Part shown: positions 31,642 to 41,505 of the stretch, piece by piece
How positions within the stretch are numbered: the stretch's first letter is position 1
How the letters are laid out: each line of letters opens with the position of its first letter
DNA from: Phlegmacium glaucopus
Lineage: Eukaryota > Basidiomycota > Agaricomycetes > Agaricales > Cortinariaceae
Assembly (NCBI GenBank): GCA_015039465.1
Contig: MU130701.1
Coordinates: forward strand, 580,604-644,603
Direction of reading: 5' to 3'
Length of the DNA stretch: 64,000 nt
Made by a program: the position numbers and the translations under genes
The notes under the pieces: generated by a model
Databases searched by the model: none
Told to the model about the DNA's origin: nothing
What the model saw: only the letters and a program-made list of their open reading frames with translations

Positions 31642-32344
31642 TAGGGATGCCAAAGTTCAGTTTGGTTTGGTTTGGTTTAGCACCCATTTTTTCAGAACCA
31701 GAACCAGAACCAATTCTACTGGCTCAGTTCTGGCTCAGAACAGTTCAGAACAGTTCAGAACCATAAGAACCAGTTAAAAATAGACTTTTGTTAGGATATC
31801 ACCAATTAGACAAGAAATTTTCATTTTAAATTTATTCAGTACTTTACAGTGCCCCATGGTTCCGAGTGGAATCCGAGTGGAATCCAAGCATTCCAGGTGG
31901 ATTCCAAGTGGATTCCAAGTGGAGTCCAAGCATTCCGAGTGGATTCCAAACAGAGTCCACTCAAACTCCACTTGGACTCTGCTTGGAGTCCAAGGTACTA
32001 AGTAGATTCCAAACTGAGTCTGAGTGGACTCCGAGTGGATTCCATTAGGAATCCAAATAGAGTCCAGGTGGATTCCAAATAGAGTCCGAGTGGATTCCAA
32101 GTGGATTGAATGTGGATTCTGAGTGGACTCCATTCAGATTCCATATGAATTCTGAGTGGAATCTATTCATATTCCAAATATTAATTCTGAGCCCATTCTG
32201 AGGAATATTTAGCTCTGTTATAAGGCCTACTTAGTAGTAAATACTTGTAACTCTGACTTCATTCTTAGTCAGAGTTATTAAATGTTATTGATTTCAACTA
32301 ATATCATTTATTTCATTAATATTAATAGTATTAAAATACAAGAA

Positions 32345-33000
32345 TAAAATGCAATACCCCTAGTAAGGAATACTGGTGTCATGGTTGCAGGTTATAAAAA
32401 AATTAAAAAAGATTAAGGAAAAAACCCTGGGTGAGGTATTGTGGCCATCGTTGTTGTCATAGCCTCCAGAAAGGGGGGGGGGGGATAAATACATGTAGTC
32501 GTCGTACATGCATATTTGTCGTGTTGTAAGTGTGCATTTGTTGTTGTACGTGCGTATTGGTTGTTATATGCATGCATTTGTCATTGTACGTGCATGTTTG
32601 TCATCATACAGGTGTGTGCTGGGTGTAAGGGGGGCTGGGACAGGTGGTGGGTTATGGATAGTGTGATGTGGCGGCGTGGCAGGGGGTGGTGGTGGTATTG
32701 TTGTAGTCAGGGGGCCGACAGCAAAGGTGTAGTGGTGGTGGGTCATTGTGGGGTTGTCGTTGTTAGCTGTTGTGGTTGTTCAAAGCTAATAAATAAAAGT
32801 TAGCCAGTATAGTGAAATAATAAAAATAAAGATAAAAATAACGAACCCACCCTCCTAGTGAGGGGGGTAGAGCTTGTTGTTGATGTTCAACATGGCAGGG
32901 GAAGGTGGTGGTGGTGTTGTGGTGGTGTCATCGCTCAACGTGGTGGCAGGGGAAGATGGTGGTGGTGTCATTGTTTGACGATATCGCGCACCAATACTGA
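32345..33000. repeat. Hairpin-rich GT/GTT low-complexity tract
   Basis: C-run/G-run units (ACCCTCCTAGTGAGGGGGG near 32845-32870, and the G-run at 32472-32484) alternate with GTTGTTGT and GTACGTGCAT repeats. It is of the same kind as 830-1690. Open frames on both strands are compositional. Confidence 0.55.
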
Positions 33001-33599
33001 TTGGTAGCATGAGAACAAAGCTTAAAAGTTGCCATCATGAAAATAAGCGGACTTTGAATTCACTTACCTATTTTGGAAGCAGCCCTGAATCGTGTTCCTG
33101 GTCAACAAAATCATTCGTTCAATGATAACATCCTCATCGCTCATCATATCCTCAATGTCTTCCACTATGTTGTCTATCATTTACACTATCAACCATGCTC
33201 CTTAACATCTACCATCCATTTGTCCCTTGGCTAGTGATACAACAAAGCGATCAATCTACTATTTGCATCGGTCATCGGCTCACATTTGATCGCATCTATG
33301 GCCCATCATTTCAAGAACGGCCCATTTATGGATGCATCAGCTACATCTCCCATTATGTCAAAGGCTTTGTCATTGTTGTTGTGGCTATGGACCCACAAGT
33401 CTTTGCTTCAGCTATCTATCTTGCCATACCTTGCTCCTGGATCTCACTCAGTCCCCTATCCTCACTCATCTACCTCTTATCTTATCATTCACTGCCAAAA
33501 CCATCATTCACGCGGTACCTGAAGCCTTCCCACCCTCTTTATGACAATTTAGGAAGTCCAGGAGGATCACGACTAAGCAGGAATTGCAGATGAATCAGC

Positions 33600-34315
33600 A
33601 GCAGAGGATTATTCTCGCAGTGTGTCAAGTGTTATCAAGGCTGCGCGACATGGGATCATGGGCAAGTAGTATTTTCTCGGGAACAAGGCTGCGCCTTTCA
33701 AGTGTTGACTCAGGACCTTTCACATTTTTGACATGACCACACGCCTATGGAGTTGATATATTTTTGCTATTGGACTATGTACACTGCCTTCTTTTCTTTT
33801 CTCTCGCACTTTGACACTTTACAGATTTTTTTATTGTTCCTTCTTCTTTTCCATTGTTCTTTTCTTCTCGCAGCTGTCCTCTCTTTATCTTTCTTCCTTT
33901 GACAGCGCGTACTTCTTTCTTTTTTATTGTTCTACATAGCCTCATCCTTAGGGTATAAATACTGCTCTTTTGTACCAGGATAGGTAGTTTATCTCAATTC
34001 ATTCTTACTCCCCACAGTCATCCTCTCAGTGGAATTCCAGTGAATTCCTCCCTCAAGTTCGCTTTTTCAACCTTTTATCTGTTACTGTCCCCTACTGTCA
34101 ATTGCTATAGTCTTGCTGAAGACTCTCTCTTGCTCATCCTCATCCTCGTCCTCCACCCTCATTCATCTTCCAAGACCTTCATCCTCATCCTCCTCACCTC
34201 TACTCTTGCTCCCTACCTCTGTGTGATACAAGTCAAGGTTACACCTTCCCTAAACGAACAACAGGGAGGCTTTTGACTTAAAGACTAGTCCATTGCTCTC
34301 TGGTTGGTGTTTTAT
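33600..34315 (+). repeat. LTR-like dispersed repeat with TATA box (copy 2)
   Basis: From about 33890 it matches 3530-3940, sharing CTTTGACAGCGCG, the TATAAATACTGCTC box near 33953 and CCTTCCCTAAAC. It extends further 5', where TGTCAAGTGTTATC near 33628 would be a plausible LTR start and TATAACA near 34311 a plausible end. No convincing target duplication is present. The preceding 33,000-33,600 has open frames without recognised domains. Confidence 0.5.
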
Positions 34316-34914
34316 AACAACACAAACAATGATTTATAATGTGGCAGGGGAAGATGGTAGTGGTGGGTTGTGGTGGGTTGTCGCCGTTAGCAGCCGGTCA
34401 TTGTCATTTGTCATGGTAGTTCGAAGCTAATGATTAAAAGATTAGCATACTGAAATTTAAAAAAAATTATAAAAAAAAAACCCCCCCTGGGGGGGGGGGG
34501 ATGGAGCCATCATGGTTGTTAGCCATCACGGTTGTTCATGGCCATCATTCAAAGCTAATAAGTAAAGGTTAGTATACTGAAATAAAAAGAAAAAAAAAAC
34601 ATACCATCCCTCTAGTGAGGGGGGTAGAGCTGTTGCTAGCCATGGTCATTGCCGTCGTTGCTAGCCGTCATCATTGCTAGCAGTAGTTGTTGTTGTTGTT
34701 GTTGTTGCTAGTTGTTGTTGTTGTTGTTGCTAGTCATCTGTCTTTGTTGTTGTCATTGTGGTTGTGAGGTATTGGCTGTGGTGGTAGTGGCTGTGGTGTT
34801 GGTGGTGGTTGTACAACAACAGGGCAAAGGGTTAATGTGGGAACATATATCCTGTTTAGGTTACATGTTCTCACGGGCTGATATATTTACTAGGTTTTGA
34901 TACCTAAGAAATGT

Positions 34915-34983
34915 CAGCGTGGCTCAGGTGTTAAATTGCTTATTATTGTTACCACTATGCTGAGGGTTCAATTCCTGGTAAGT
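34915..34983 (+). repeat. tRNA-like head of a SINE-type repeat (copy 2)
   Basis: A-box-like GCGTGGCTCAGGTG and B-box-like GGGTTCAATTCC about 40 bp apart are followed by a T-run and AGTAAG. This is homologous to 4148-4207, including the preceding CTAAGAAATGT. It again lies just 5' of a short-unit array and a GTAAAGACCTC terminus. Confidence 0.5.
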
Positions 34984-35903
34984 GCAATTTTTTTTTAATT
35001 AGTAAGGATAACCTCTTAAGGTATAACATCAATTCTAAGTGCAATCCGAGCAGAATCCAAGTGGAATCTGAGTGGATTCCACTCGGATTCCACTTGGAAT
35101 TGGGTTGGAATCAAAGGTCATTCCTAATTCAGACTCATGAGTCTGAGTTGATTCTGAGTAAATTACTCAGAATGTACTTGGACTCCGAGTGGAATGTGTT
35201 TGGACTAAAATCACTAAATGAAGAGGACTACCTGCCAAAAAAAAATTCCAAGTGGAGTCCAAGTGTACTCCTCGGAATGCTCGGAATCTGCTCAGACTCC
35301 CAGCGAAAACCATGGGGCACTGTAAAGACCTCAATTTATTTTATAAAATTACATCTTATTTCTTAGAAATAAATATATCTTGAAAGTTGAGGCCAGAAGT
35401 TTGTAGTATTGGTGTTATAACTATGACATCACTAAAAGTAAATATGAAAAGAAAAAATACTACTAAATCATTTTGCCAACTAGTGACAACTTTGAATTGG
35501 ATTCTTGCAATAGGAGTATATTAATATTAATAAAACCTGAAGTTATAAAGTAAATGAGACATATTATTGATTATGTACTATGCCAGACCAAAATGATGTA
35601 CTTCTGATCAGAAATATATGGTGTTGGTGACTTGAATAAATATTTTCACCACAGATACAGGTAAACTGAGCCACTTAACCTGTAAAATAATGCAAATAAG
35701 TAAATATATTACTTAAATTTTTGCCTTGGGATATAGTGGTTCAGAACCAGTTCTCAGATTTCTGGCCAATCAAGAACCAGAACCAGAACCAGATGGCTGA
35801 GGCCAAACCAGAACCAGAACCAAACCAGAAACTTGGTTCGGTTCAGTTGGTTCTGGTTCTCTGGACTGGTTCAGAACTGAACTTCAGCATCCCTAAAATA
35901 AAT

Positions 35904-36221
35904 GACTTGGGTTCTGCTCAATTTTCTCAGGATACAAGACAAAAATTAACACATTTTTATTCCATTGATAAAAGAGGTGCAGCTACAACTAAACAAAAAA
36001 AAAGAGGCACTAAGTCAACTAAAAAAATTCCAGCAAGTAGTGATATCCCAGTTGATATTCAAAATACACTTTGGAGTTGCAGCCCACATTCTAGTGAACA
36101 TTTTCCTGGTAAATTATCATAATGTTTGTGAATGCCAGTCATGATAAGAGATAATAATGCAACTGAACTTTGTATTACTAAAGACCAAGAAGCTACATTG
36201 TTGGTTGGGATGCTGTACAAG
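35904..36221 (+). pseudogene. Helitron PIF1-like helicase, continued
   Basis: Directly after the hAT-type insertion the frame reads LGSAQFSQDTRQKLTHFYSI, then a basic linker, TLWSCSPHSSEHFPGKLS and, after a stop, MPVMIRDNNATELCITKDQE. These are the C-terminal helicase blocks of PIF1-type Helitron proteins. It is cut at 36229 by a further insertion. Confidence 0.75.
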
Positions 36222-36239
36222 GCCCTCAGTAGGCTCAAT

Positions 36240-37559
36240 ACCAGCTGATATGGATGGATACTGATTTGGGATCAGCTTACCTACCATAACAGCTGGGATG
36301 ACTTGATTGTAATGCAACACATGAACTTTTTTCAAACTCCAAGATCCCAAAAAGGAAGCCATCCTGCACATCAGAATATAATTAGCACATGCATCCTGGA
36401 CACATTTGTATGCATAGACTACTAAAATCAAAGATTTGGAGGACCAAGTATGCCCAAGAAGTTGTCCTTGTAATTTGACTCAATTCACATTATGTTCTGG
36501 GGTGACCTCATTGCAACTGAGACATGTTTTGTATGGAGGAGAAAGCAAAGGAAAGGCCACCACTACAGTACTACTTGTGCCATTTCCTTGCAAAGACCGG
36601 ACCGGATCAAGGCAATGATAAAACTGTATAGGGTGGGATAGTGTTAAGTTTAAACAAAGGGGTAACATCGGAGTAACTCCGGATTGGACAGAATGGAACT
36701 GGAACAAGTAATGGAAAGGACTTTGGCCTCAGTGTATGTGCTGTGCTGCCCAGCTCCTATAATGTCCTGATTTTGGAACTGGAAGAGAGCGGAAAGATGG
36801 AAGACCTCAGTGACTTAGAGGGCAAACAAGAGGAGGAAACTAAGATGATATTCAAACTGAGGAAAACATACAAGTTTCAAGTACTTAAATAATAAAAGGA
36901 ATAGCAACCAAAATATAAAGGATAAATATAGAGTGCTGTGTTCTGCTCCTGGAAGGTCCTGCATTCTTGGGTGAATAATCCATAGCGGGTGTGATGACTG
37001 ATAGTGGGAAAATGATGACAAAGAAATAGTTGTTATGTCAAAGATGTGGTAATGGGTTTGGAGTATCATCGGAAGAGCCAGAATAATACAGAGAAGTCTT
37101 GGAGTTGGACGTAGGAAGAGTAGATCCAGAAACAAGGGAAGGCACTGGAATGGAGTATGGAGTACTGGAGTCACGTATAACAGAATGTAACAGATAGCCC
37201 ACCCTCTCAACAAATTTGAGGACATCATTTAGATGTTCTTCTTCTACCTTCCACTGCCTAACCTCCTCCTCTTCCAACCACTTCCTTTCATCCTCTTTTC
37301 ACCTGTCTTCCTCAGCTTGATCCCAATCCTTGTGGATATCACCCAAATTTAAAATATCCTCTGCTGTGAATTGTTGGGTTACTTTCCTTTTCTTCTGTAC
37401 AGGTGTAAATCTGTCAATAAAACTCAATGAATTAGAAGTGGGCATGCGTGCCAAAGGTGATTGAAAGGAGGAAACAGGGGAGCCAAAAGTGTTGACGAAA
37501 TGGAAAGAGCCATTGCTAGCACTGTGTGATGAGCCTGCCAGGGTACGAGGTGCTTGCAA
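36240..37559 (-). pseudogene. Unknown protein fragment inside the hAT-like element, split by a solo LTR
   Basis: Reading leftward from 37559, a frame starts MQAPRTLAGSSHSASNGSFH and contains FTAEDILNLGDIHKDWDQ. It hits a TGA at 37301-37299, then resumes in frame with WLEEEEVRQWKVEEEHLNDV up to the LTR junction at 37192. Beyond the LTR, minus frames at 36641-36240 read LSHPIQFYHCLDPVRSLQGN, PPYKTCLSCNEVTPEHN and LILVVYAYKCVQDACANYIL, with further breaks. The Cys pair (KTCLSCNE) suggests a zinc-binding element. I do not recognise the family. It may be the element's own degraded protein or a captured host gene. Confidence 0.45.
36642..37192. mobile_element. Solo LTR, TGTTAAGT...TGTAACA family (copy 2)
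   Basis: The ends are TGTTAAGTTTAAAC and CAGAATGTAACA, with the exact 5-bp duplication GATAG at 36637-36641 and 37193-37197. It is homologous to the solo LTR at 2156-2543 but about 160 bp longer, mainly in its right third. It interrupts the antisense fragment of the surrounding hAT-like element, so it is the youngest of three nested layers. Confidence 0.9.
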
Positions 37560-37848
37560 GTGGGTGTTTTTGTTGGTTTCAGAGCACTTTCAGGAGGTCA
37601 TGAGTGTTAATCATTGTTAAATGTGTCATGCGCTAGGTGTGCTCATGTGAGGATTTCTTAGTTTTATCCAAACATTGGACTGGAAAAGTTCATGTACTCC
37701 ATCATGCTTAATCCATACCAGTCTCTATGGGATCAATAAGGCCACCAATACAAATCCAGAATATCAAATTTGTCAAAACTGATTACTCTATCACTTATCC
37801 CACATAAGTGTTGATCCTATAGAGACTGGAGGCAAGTCTAGCCCTCAG

Positions 37849-38300
37849 GGACAAGATGTTTTAGAAACATTATATTTAGAACTAAAAAACCCACCAAAAA
37901 AGTTCAATTACCCCATTTACCTGAAAATGTAATTTGAATGTCCAGAACATCAAAATCAATAAAATACAATCTTCCAAATGACTATGAAATAAATATAGTG
38001 AGACAGCAAGTAAATGTTTTACCTAATTTCTCTATGACAGACTATGCATCCCAAGGAGAAACTCAACCATATAATATTGTAAATCTTAGTCATTGTAAAA
38101 ACTTTCAATCAATTTATACCTGTTTATCATGAAGTGCAAGTGCAGCTAGAACTATCATTATTCAAGGATTTGATTCAACCAAAATCACACAAGGATTATC
38201 TGGACATCTACATCAAGAATTCAGAGAATTAAACCTTATGAATGATATTACAATGAAAATTTATGAGAGACATATAAGCAAAAGTTATTTTGGTCCTCTA
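37849..38300 (+). pseudogene. Helitron PIF1-like helicase, C-terminal blocks
   Basis: After the insertion the blocks GQDVLETLYLELKNPPKK, NVLPNFSMTDYASQGETQPY (the TDYASQG helicase motif V/VI region) and IIIQGFDSTKITQGLSGHLH occur in order with stops between. The run ends at a dispersed repeat starting at 38306. Confidence 0.7.
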
Positions 38301-38304
38301 TGTT

Positions 38305-38731
38305 GATAGGACCCAGGAGATGTCTAGGGATGTAAACACACCATTTTTGTGATTTCACAACCTTTGCAGTATACCTGCAGATGCTCACATATCATTGCAG
38401 ATACTTGCAGATCATCACAGGTCATTGCACATCATTGCACATCATTGCACATACTCGCAGATTATCACAGAATAATTGCAGATCATTGCAGATACTTGCA
38501 GTCATCACCAACATTCACATTATCATTTGCAGTTGCCAGCTGTTCTCACAATCTTTAAACACAACTCCAAAGGCCACTCAGGTGACTTTATTACTCATCA
38601 CCTTTATTCTTATCTTGTCTCCTTTTATTTGGCTCTTATCTCCCATGTTTCATTACCAAATTACCGGATCCATGTGACTCCGCTTCAACACACATTTTAC
38701 ATTTCTGTTTCACCTTTCCACACTTAGCTAT
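38305..38731. repeat. Dispersed repeat TGATAGGACCC...TTTGCTAG (copy 1)
   Basis: This is about 90% similar to 46891-47308 from TGATAGGACCCAGGAGATG through TAGGGATGTAAACACACC, a GCAGAT(A/C)(A/T)T-type tandem array (38380-38510) and CACACTTAGCTATTTGCTAG. It interrupts the Helitron. TAGGGATGTAAACA resembles a hAT end, but the similarity of the two copies begins about 20 bp before it. I found no inverted partner or target duplication, so the class is open. Confidence 0.65.
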
Positions 38732-39055
38732 TTGCTAGTTACTATATTATTAGCAGTAGCAAGTAAGGTAAAGCAACAGAGGAGAACAGACAAAATTACC
38801 ACAGTTTTGATCCCACCTTTGGAACATTGTACTAAGCTACTCTTGCACTCCTTTAAAATCATCCTGCAAACTTCACTTTTTCTGTGCATTATCTTGCACT
38901 TTAAAGTGAACCTTCACACGATAAATGGAGTGATAATGAAATATTTATCAAAAAAACTCAAGATGATAATACATGGAATCTGGATGTTTACAATAATTTA
39001 TTCAATCTGCAAATAAAATAGAAGAAGGGAAACAAAAACAAAAACAAAAACTCCA

Positions 39056-39585
39056 TGATGAGGAAAGATGAAGTATTGCCTCATCTAAGGATAAGATAAG
39101 AGAAACAGAGCCAGGCAAGACCTGTTGCCATCTGATCATAATACTAGCAAACAGACCAGACAAGATCAGATGCAACAATGAATATTAACCCTCACCTTCC
39201 TGCTCAGTCTTGCTGGCATCATTCAAGTCTCATTATATATTTTTTCTTATTATTTATCTTCAAAATGGTCAACATAATCCCAGATTATCCTCCAATCCCA
39301 GCACCCTTACCCATCTCCCAGACCTAGATCCATAGTCTTAGTCATTACACCTTAGTCACAAGGCCAGTTAGCTATCTGCTTAGTAGTTTAGTATTACTCA
39401 TGGCTGATTCTTATCACTACATACATAAGTACAAATGAGTGCACAGACCATGTACAATTAGTATGAGTAGTTAAGGTGCAGATATAGGTTCTGCACCTTG
39501 GTCAATAACAATGCTTATGGGGTTCTCCACTAGCGTGACTGATTGAGTGGCTGTCTTGGTTTAACCTTGGCAGTTGTTCCCTAAC
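39056..39585. other. Probable insertion between Helitron linker blocks
   Basis: Lysine/asparagine-coding (CAAAAA)n sequence at 39029-39051 and again at 39586-39620 brackets about 530 bp with no Helitron similarity. The insert can be read as TGATGAGG...CCTAACA, with LTR-like TG..CA ends, but no 5-bp duplication is seen. Confidence 0.35.
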
Positions 39586-39639
39586 AGAAACAAAAAAAAC
39601 AAAAAAACAAAAAAACAAAAAATCTCCCCTTGTTCCTAG

Positions 39640-40918
39640 TGTTTTCACCAACCAGTCACCACTTGGACTTACTTGGGATAGCATTGACTATAGTTGTGCA
39701 TATGATTCACTATTTACAGTACTTTATCATATGTGGAATGAAGGTCAATTAATTCATAAAGCATATTTTGAAAATGGAACCCACTATCTGCAACTGTTAC
39801 AAACTTTATTTTCTTTTTCTTTAACCTTAAACTCCACCAAACACAACATTGTTTCACCTACATGCACTTTACATATGTTCACCTTACTCTTTTCATTGTT
39901 TCATCAACATGCATATGACTCATTGCATGAGTCACCTTTATTTTTACTTACAACTCACTTCTTACATGTGGACGACTCATACTATGCACAACTTATCTAT
40001 TTACTATAAATACCATATTTACTCAATATATATTCTTTAGCTAGTTCTTGAGAATTGTGTCCACTTTCCTCTTTGATCTTTCTCAAACTCTTAAGACAAT
40101 TCCTCAAGATGTTCTCTTGGTATTCTTCTGAGCTCACTTTGAATGACGAATCCATCTTTATATGACTGTCTATGGTTAGAGTCATCTGAACTGTATTTAC
40201 TACATTCTAATAAATGTACATTTGAATTGGTTCATAATCATTTAAGAATAGTATTGAATAGTAATAAACCCTTGCAATATCCTTTTGGTAACAATTATAC
40301 TAACATAGATGAATTAGTCAGAGAATTCACTAGAGAAGAATCATATGGAACATCACAATTACAATGTTTGAAATGTAATTTTACAATTCAAAAACCATAT
40401 TCATATCTTCAAGACTACACTGCTACACTGCTGTTGGTTGGTCTTCTTCAGATCATGAGACACTCCAACATACAGCATCTATACAACAATATTTAAACTT
40501 TATAATAATTTAAAATAAGCAAAAAACTAATAAAATTTGTCCTAATTGCTTGAGATCCAATAACAAATATGATCAAATCTGTACTACTCAACAAATTAAC
40601 AAACTCCCTGCAATTTTAATATTTGTTATAGCTTCTTGGATTAACATCAATATTTCCCTCAAGTTTAGTGTTTTAGGATCTTCAAAACATTATATTTTAA
40701 AGGGAATTGTTTACACCAATGGTAATCATTTTACTACCAGAGTTATTGACAAAGATTTTACTATTTGGTATCATGATGGAAAAACCACCCATTCTTTTTG
40801 TCAAAGAGAACAATATGTAATGCAGATAGAAAATAATAATTTCTTAAAAACACATAGTGATGGAGAATATAAAGCTGTTATGGTATTTTATGCTGAAGAA
40901 CTGAACACATGTAAATAG
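39640..40918 (+). pseudogene. Helitron C-terminal cysteine-peptidase-like domain
   Basis: In order: LGLTWDSIDYSCAYDSLFTV (39650-39712), an interruption of about 380 bp with an LTR-like TATAAATACC at about 40008, FELVHNHLRIVLNSNKPLQY and FGNNYTNIDELVREF (40220-40330), two Cys pairs LQCLKCNF (40366), CPNCLRS (40538-40556), then ILKGIVYTNGNHFTTRVID and IWYHDGKTTHSF (40698-40795). The early Asn/Cys block and the late NHFT histidine block are laid out as in ubiquitin-specific-protease-like folds. That function is inferred from pattern only. Frame breaks make it inactive here. Confidence 0.5.
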
Positions 40919-40920
40919 TA

Positions 40921-41505
40921 AATACTATCTCATATTCTATATAATAAAAGTAAGCATCTGGATGCCTTCCCTTATTATTAAAGGTAAAGTTTGAAATGAT
41001 GTTTTGGTAATATCTATTGACTAACAGTAATATCAGTTTCTCAGAACTATACACAGTGTAAATACATGTTGGTAATATGGAAACCAACTTGACTCTTTAT
41101 GTATAAATAACTGTCAATGATCAATCACTAGTAATCATATGTTTATATATGTTTGTCCATTCCTACTGAAGATTGAATAATGTCTTAATCAGATTGTGAG
41201 AACTCAAGAACCAAGAATAATACATGAAAAAGACAAAGTTCAACATTCTCGTCTTAGCGAAGCATGAGCGTAGATTAGAATTAAGTCTTTGAGTGAACGT
41301 GTGATGTCACAGCGTTACACGCTTCTTCTTTCCAAGACATCCATCGTTCGCTCTCAGCATTTGGCTCTCTGCCTCGCTCTGGCTTGTTTTTCGCTTCGCA
41401 ATTGACATCAGTCACCCTCCTTAAAGAAACACTCTCTTTAATTAAGTCTCATATTTAATCTTTAATTCCCTTTAAGTTTATTTTCTCAACCCTTCGAATT
41501 TCGTC
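40921..41505. other. 3' flank of Helitron and 5' leader of DIRS element
   Basis: The AT-rich part (40921-41215) contains a GCATCTGGATGC mini-hairpin near 40955. From about 41230 the composition becomes GC-richer and leads without interruption to the DIRS gag start at 41506, so the DIRS left end probably lies between 41215 and 41290. I could not define the terminal repeats. Confidence 0.35.

Larger units (their letters stand above)
31837..35332 (+). mobile_element. 3.5-kb array-type element, nested, with 8-bp TSD
   Basis: The left end is CAGTACTTTACAGTGCCCC and the right end GGGGCACTGTAAAGACCTC. The exact 8-bp duplication AATTTATT lies at 31829-31836 and 35333-35340. Subterminal arrays (31860-32165 and 35040-35305) use GAGTGGATTCCAAGTGGA words, different from those of the 267-bp family member at 524. 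The interior holds hairpin-rich low-complexity DNA, an LTR-like repeat (about 33600-34315) and a tRNA-like head (34915-34980). No transposase was recognised. It is either a large composite or a small element that received later insertions. Confidence 0.8.
31642..35895. mobile_element. 4.25-kb hAT-type element inserted in the Helitron helicase
   Basis: The ends are TAGGGATGCCAAAGTTCAG and CTGAACTTCAGCATCCCTA, and the exact 8-bp duplication AAATAAAT lies at 31634-31641 and 35896-35903. Subterminal DNA on both sides is packed with GAACC/GGTTC words (31655-31780 and 35750-35880), like transposase-binding repeats of hAT elements. PIF1-type coding resumes immediately after it (INDLGSAQFSQDTRQKLTHF). 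It carries no transposase gene. Most of its length is the second element at 31837-35332 nested inside. Confidence 0.85.
36230..37840 (-). mobile_element. hAT-like element with 8-bp TSD carrying an antisense gene fragment
   Basis: An exact 8-bp duplication GCCCTCAG occurs at 36222-36229 and 37841-37848, at a point where Helitron coding is interrupted and later resumes. The ends are TAGGCTC... and ...AAGTCTA, with weak terminal inversion. A subterminal inverted pair CCAGTCTCTATGGGATCAA / TTGATCCTATAGAGACTGG lies at 37712-37730 and 37810-37828. The minus strand holds an unknown coding fragment, split by the solo LTR at 36642-37192. Confidence 0.7.
27516..40920 (+). mobile_element. Decayed Helitron, split by nested insertions
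   Basis: Coding blocks of one Helitron-type Rep/helicase polyprotein occur in order on the plus strand: HUH Rep (27525-28640), middle region (29160-30470), PIF1 helicase motifs (30898-31640), helicase C part (35900-36222), more helicase (37849-38290), linker (about 38910-39050), and a C-terminal domain with cysteine-peptidase-like blocks (39640-40918). Between them lie a retroposon, two hAT-type insertions, solo LTR material and a dispersed repeat. Stops and frame changes are frequent, so it cannot move itself. I could not fix the TC...CTRR Helitron ends. Confidence 0.75.

Noticed and set aside
33195..33593. 132-codon plus-strand ORF inside the large array element
   Set aside because: No domain or splice support. 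Its composition looks like LTR-leader sequence, so I did not call a gene.
40944..40990. Helitron 3' terminus (hairpin plus CTRR)
   Set aside because: A GCATCTGGATGC mini-hairpin is present, but the following bases do not give CTRR at a fitting distance, so I did not place the end.
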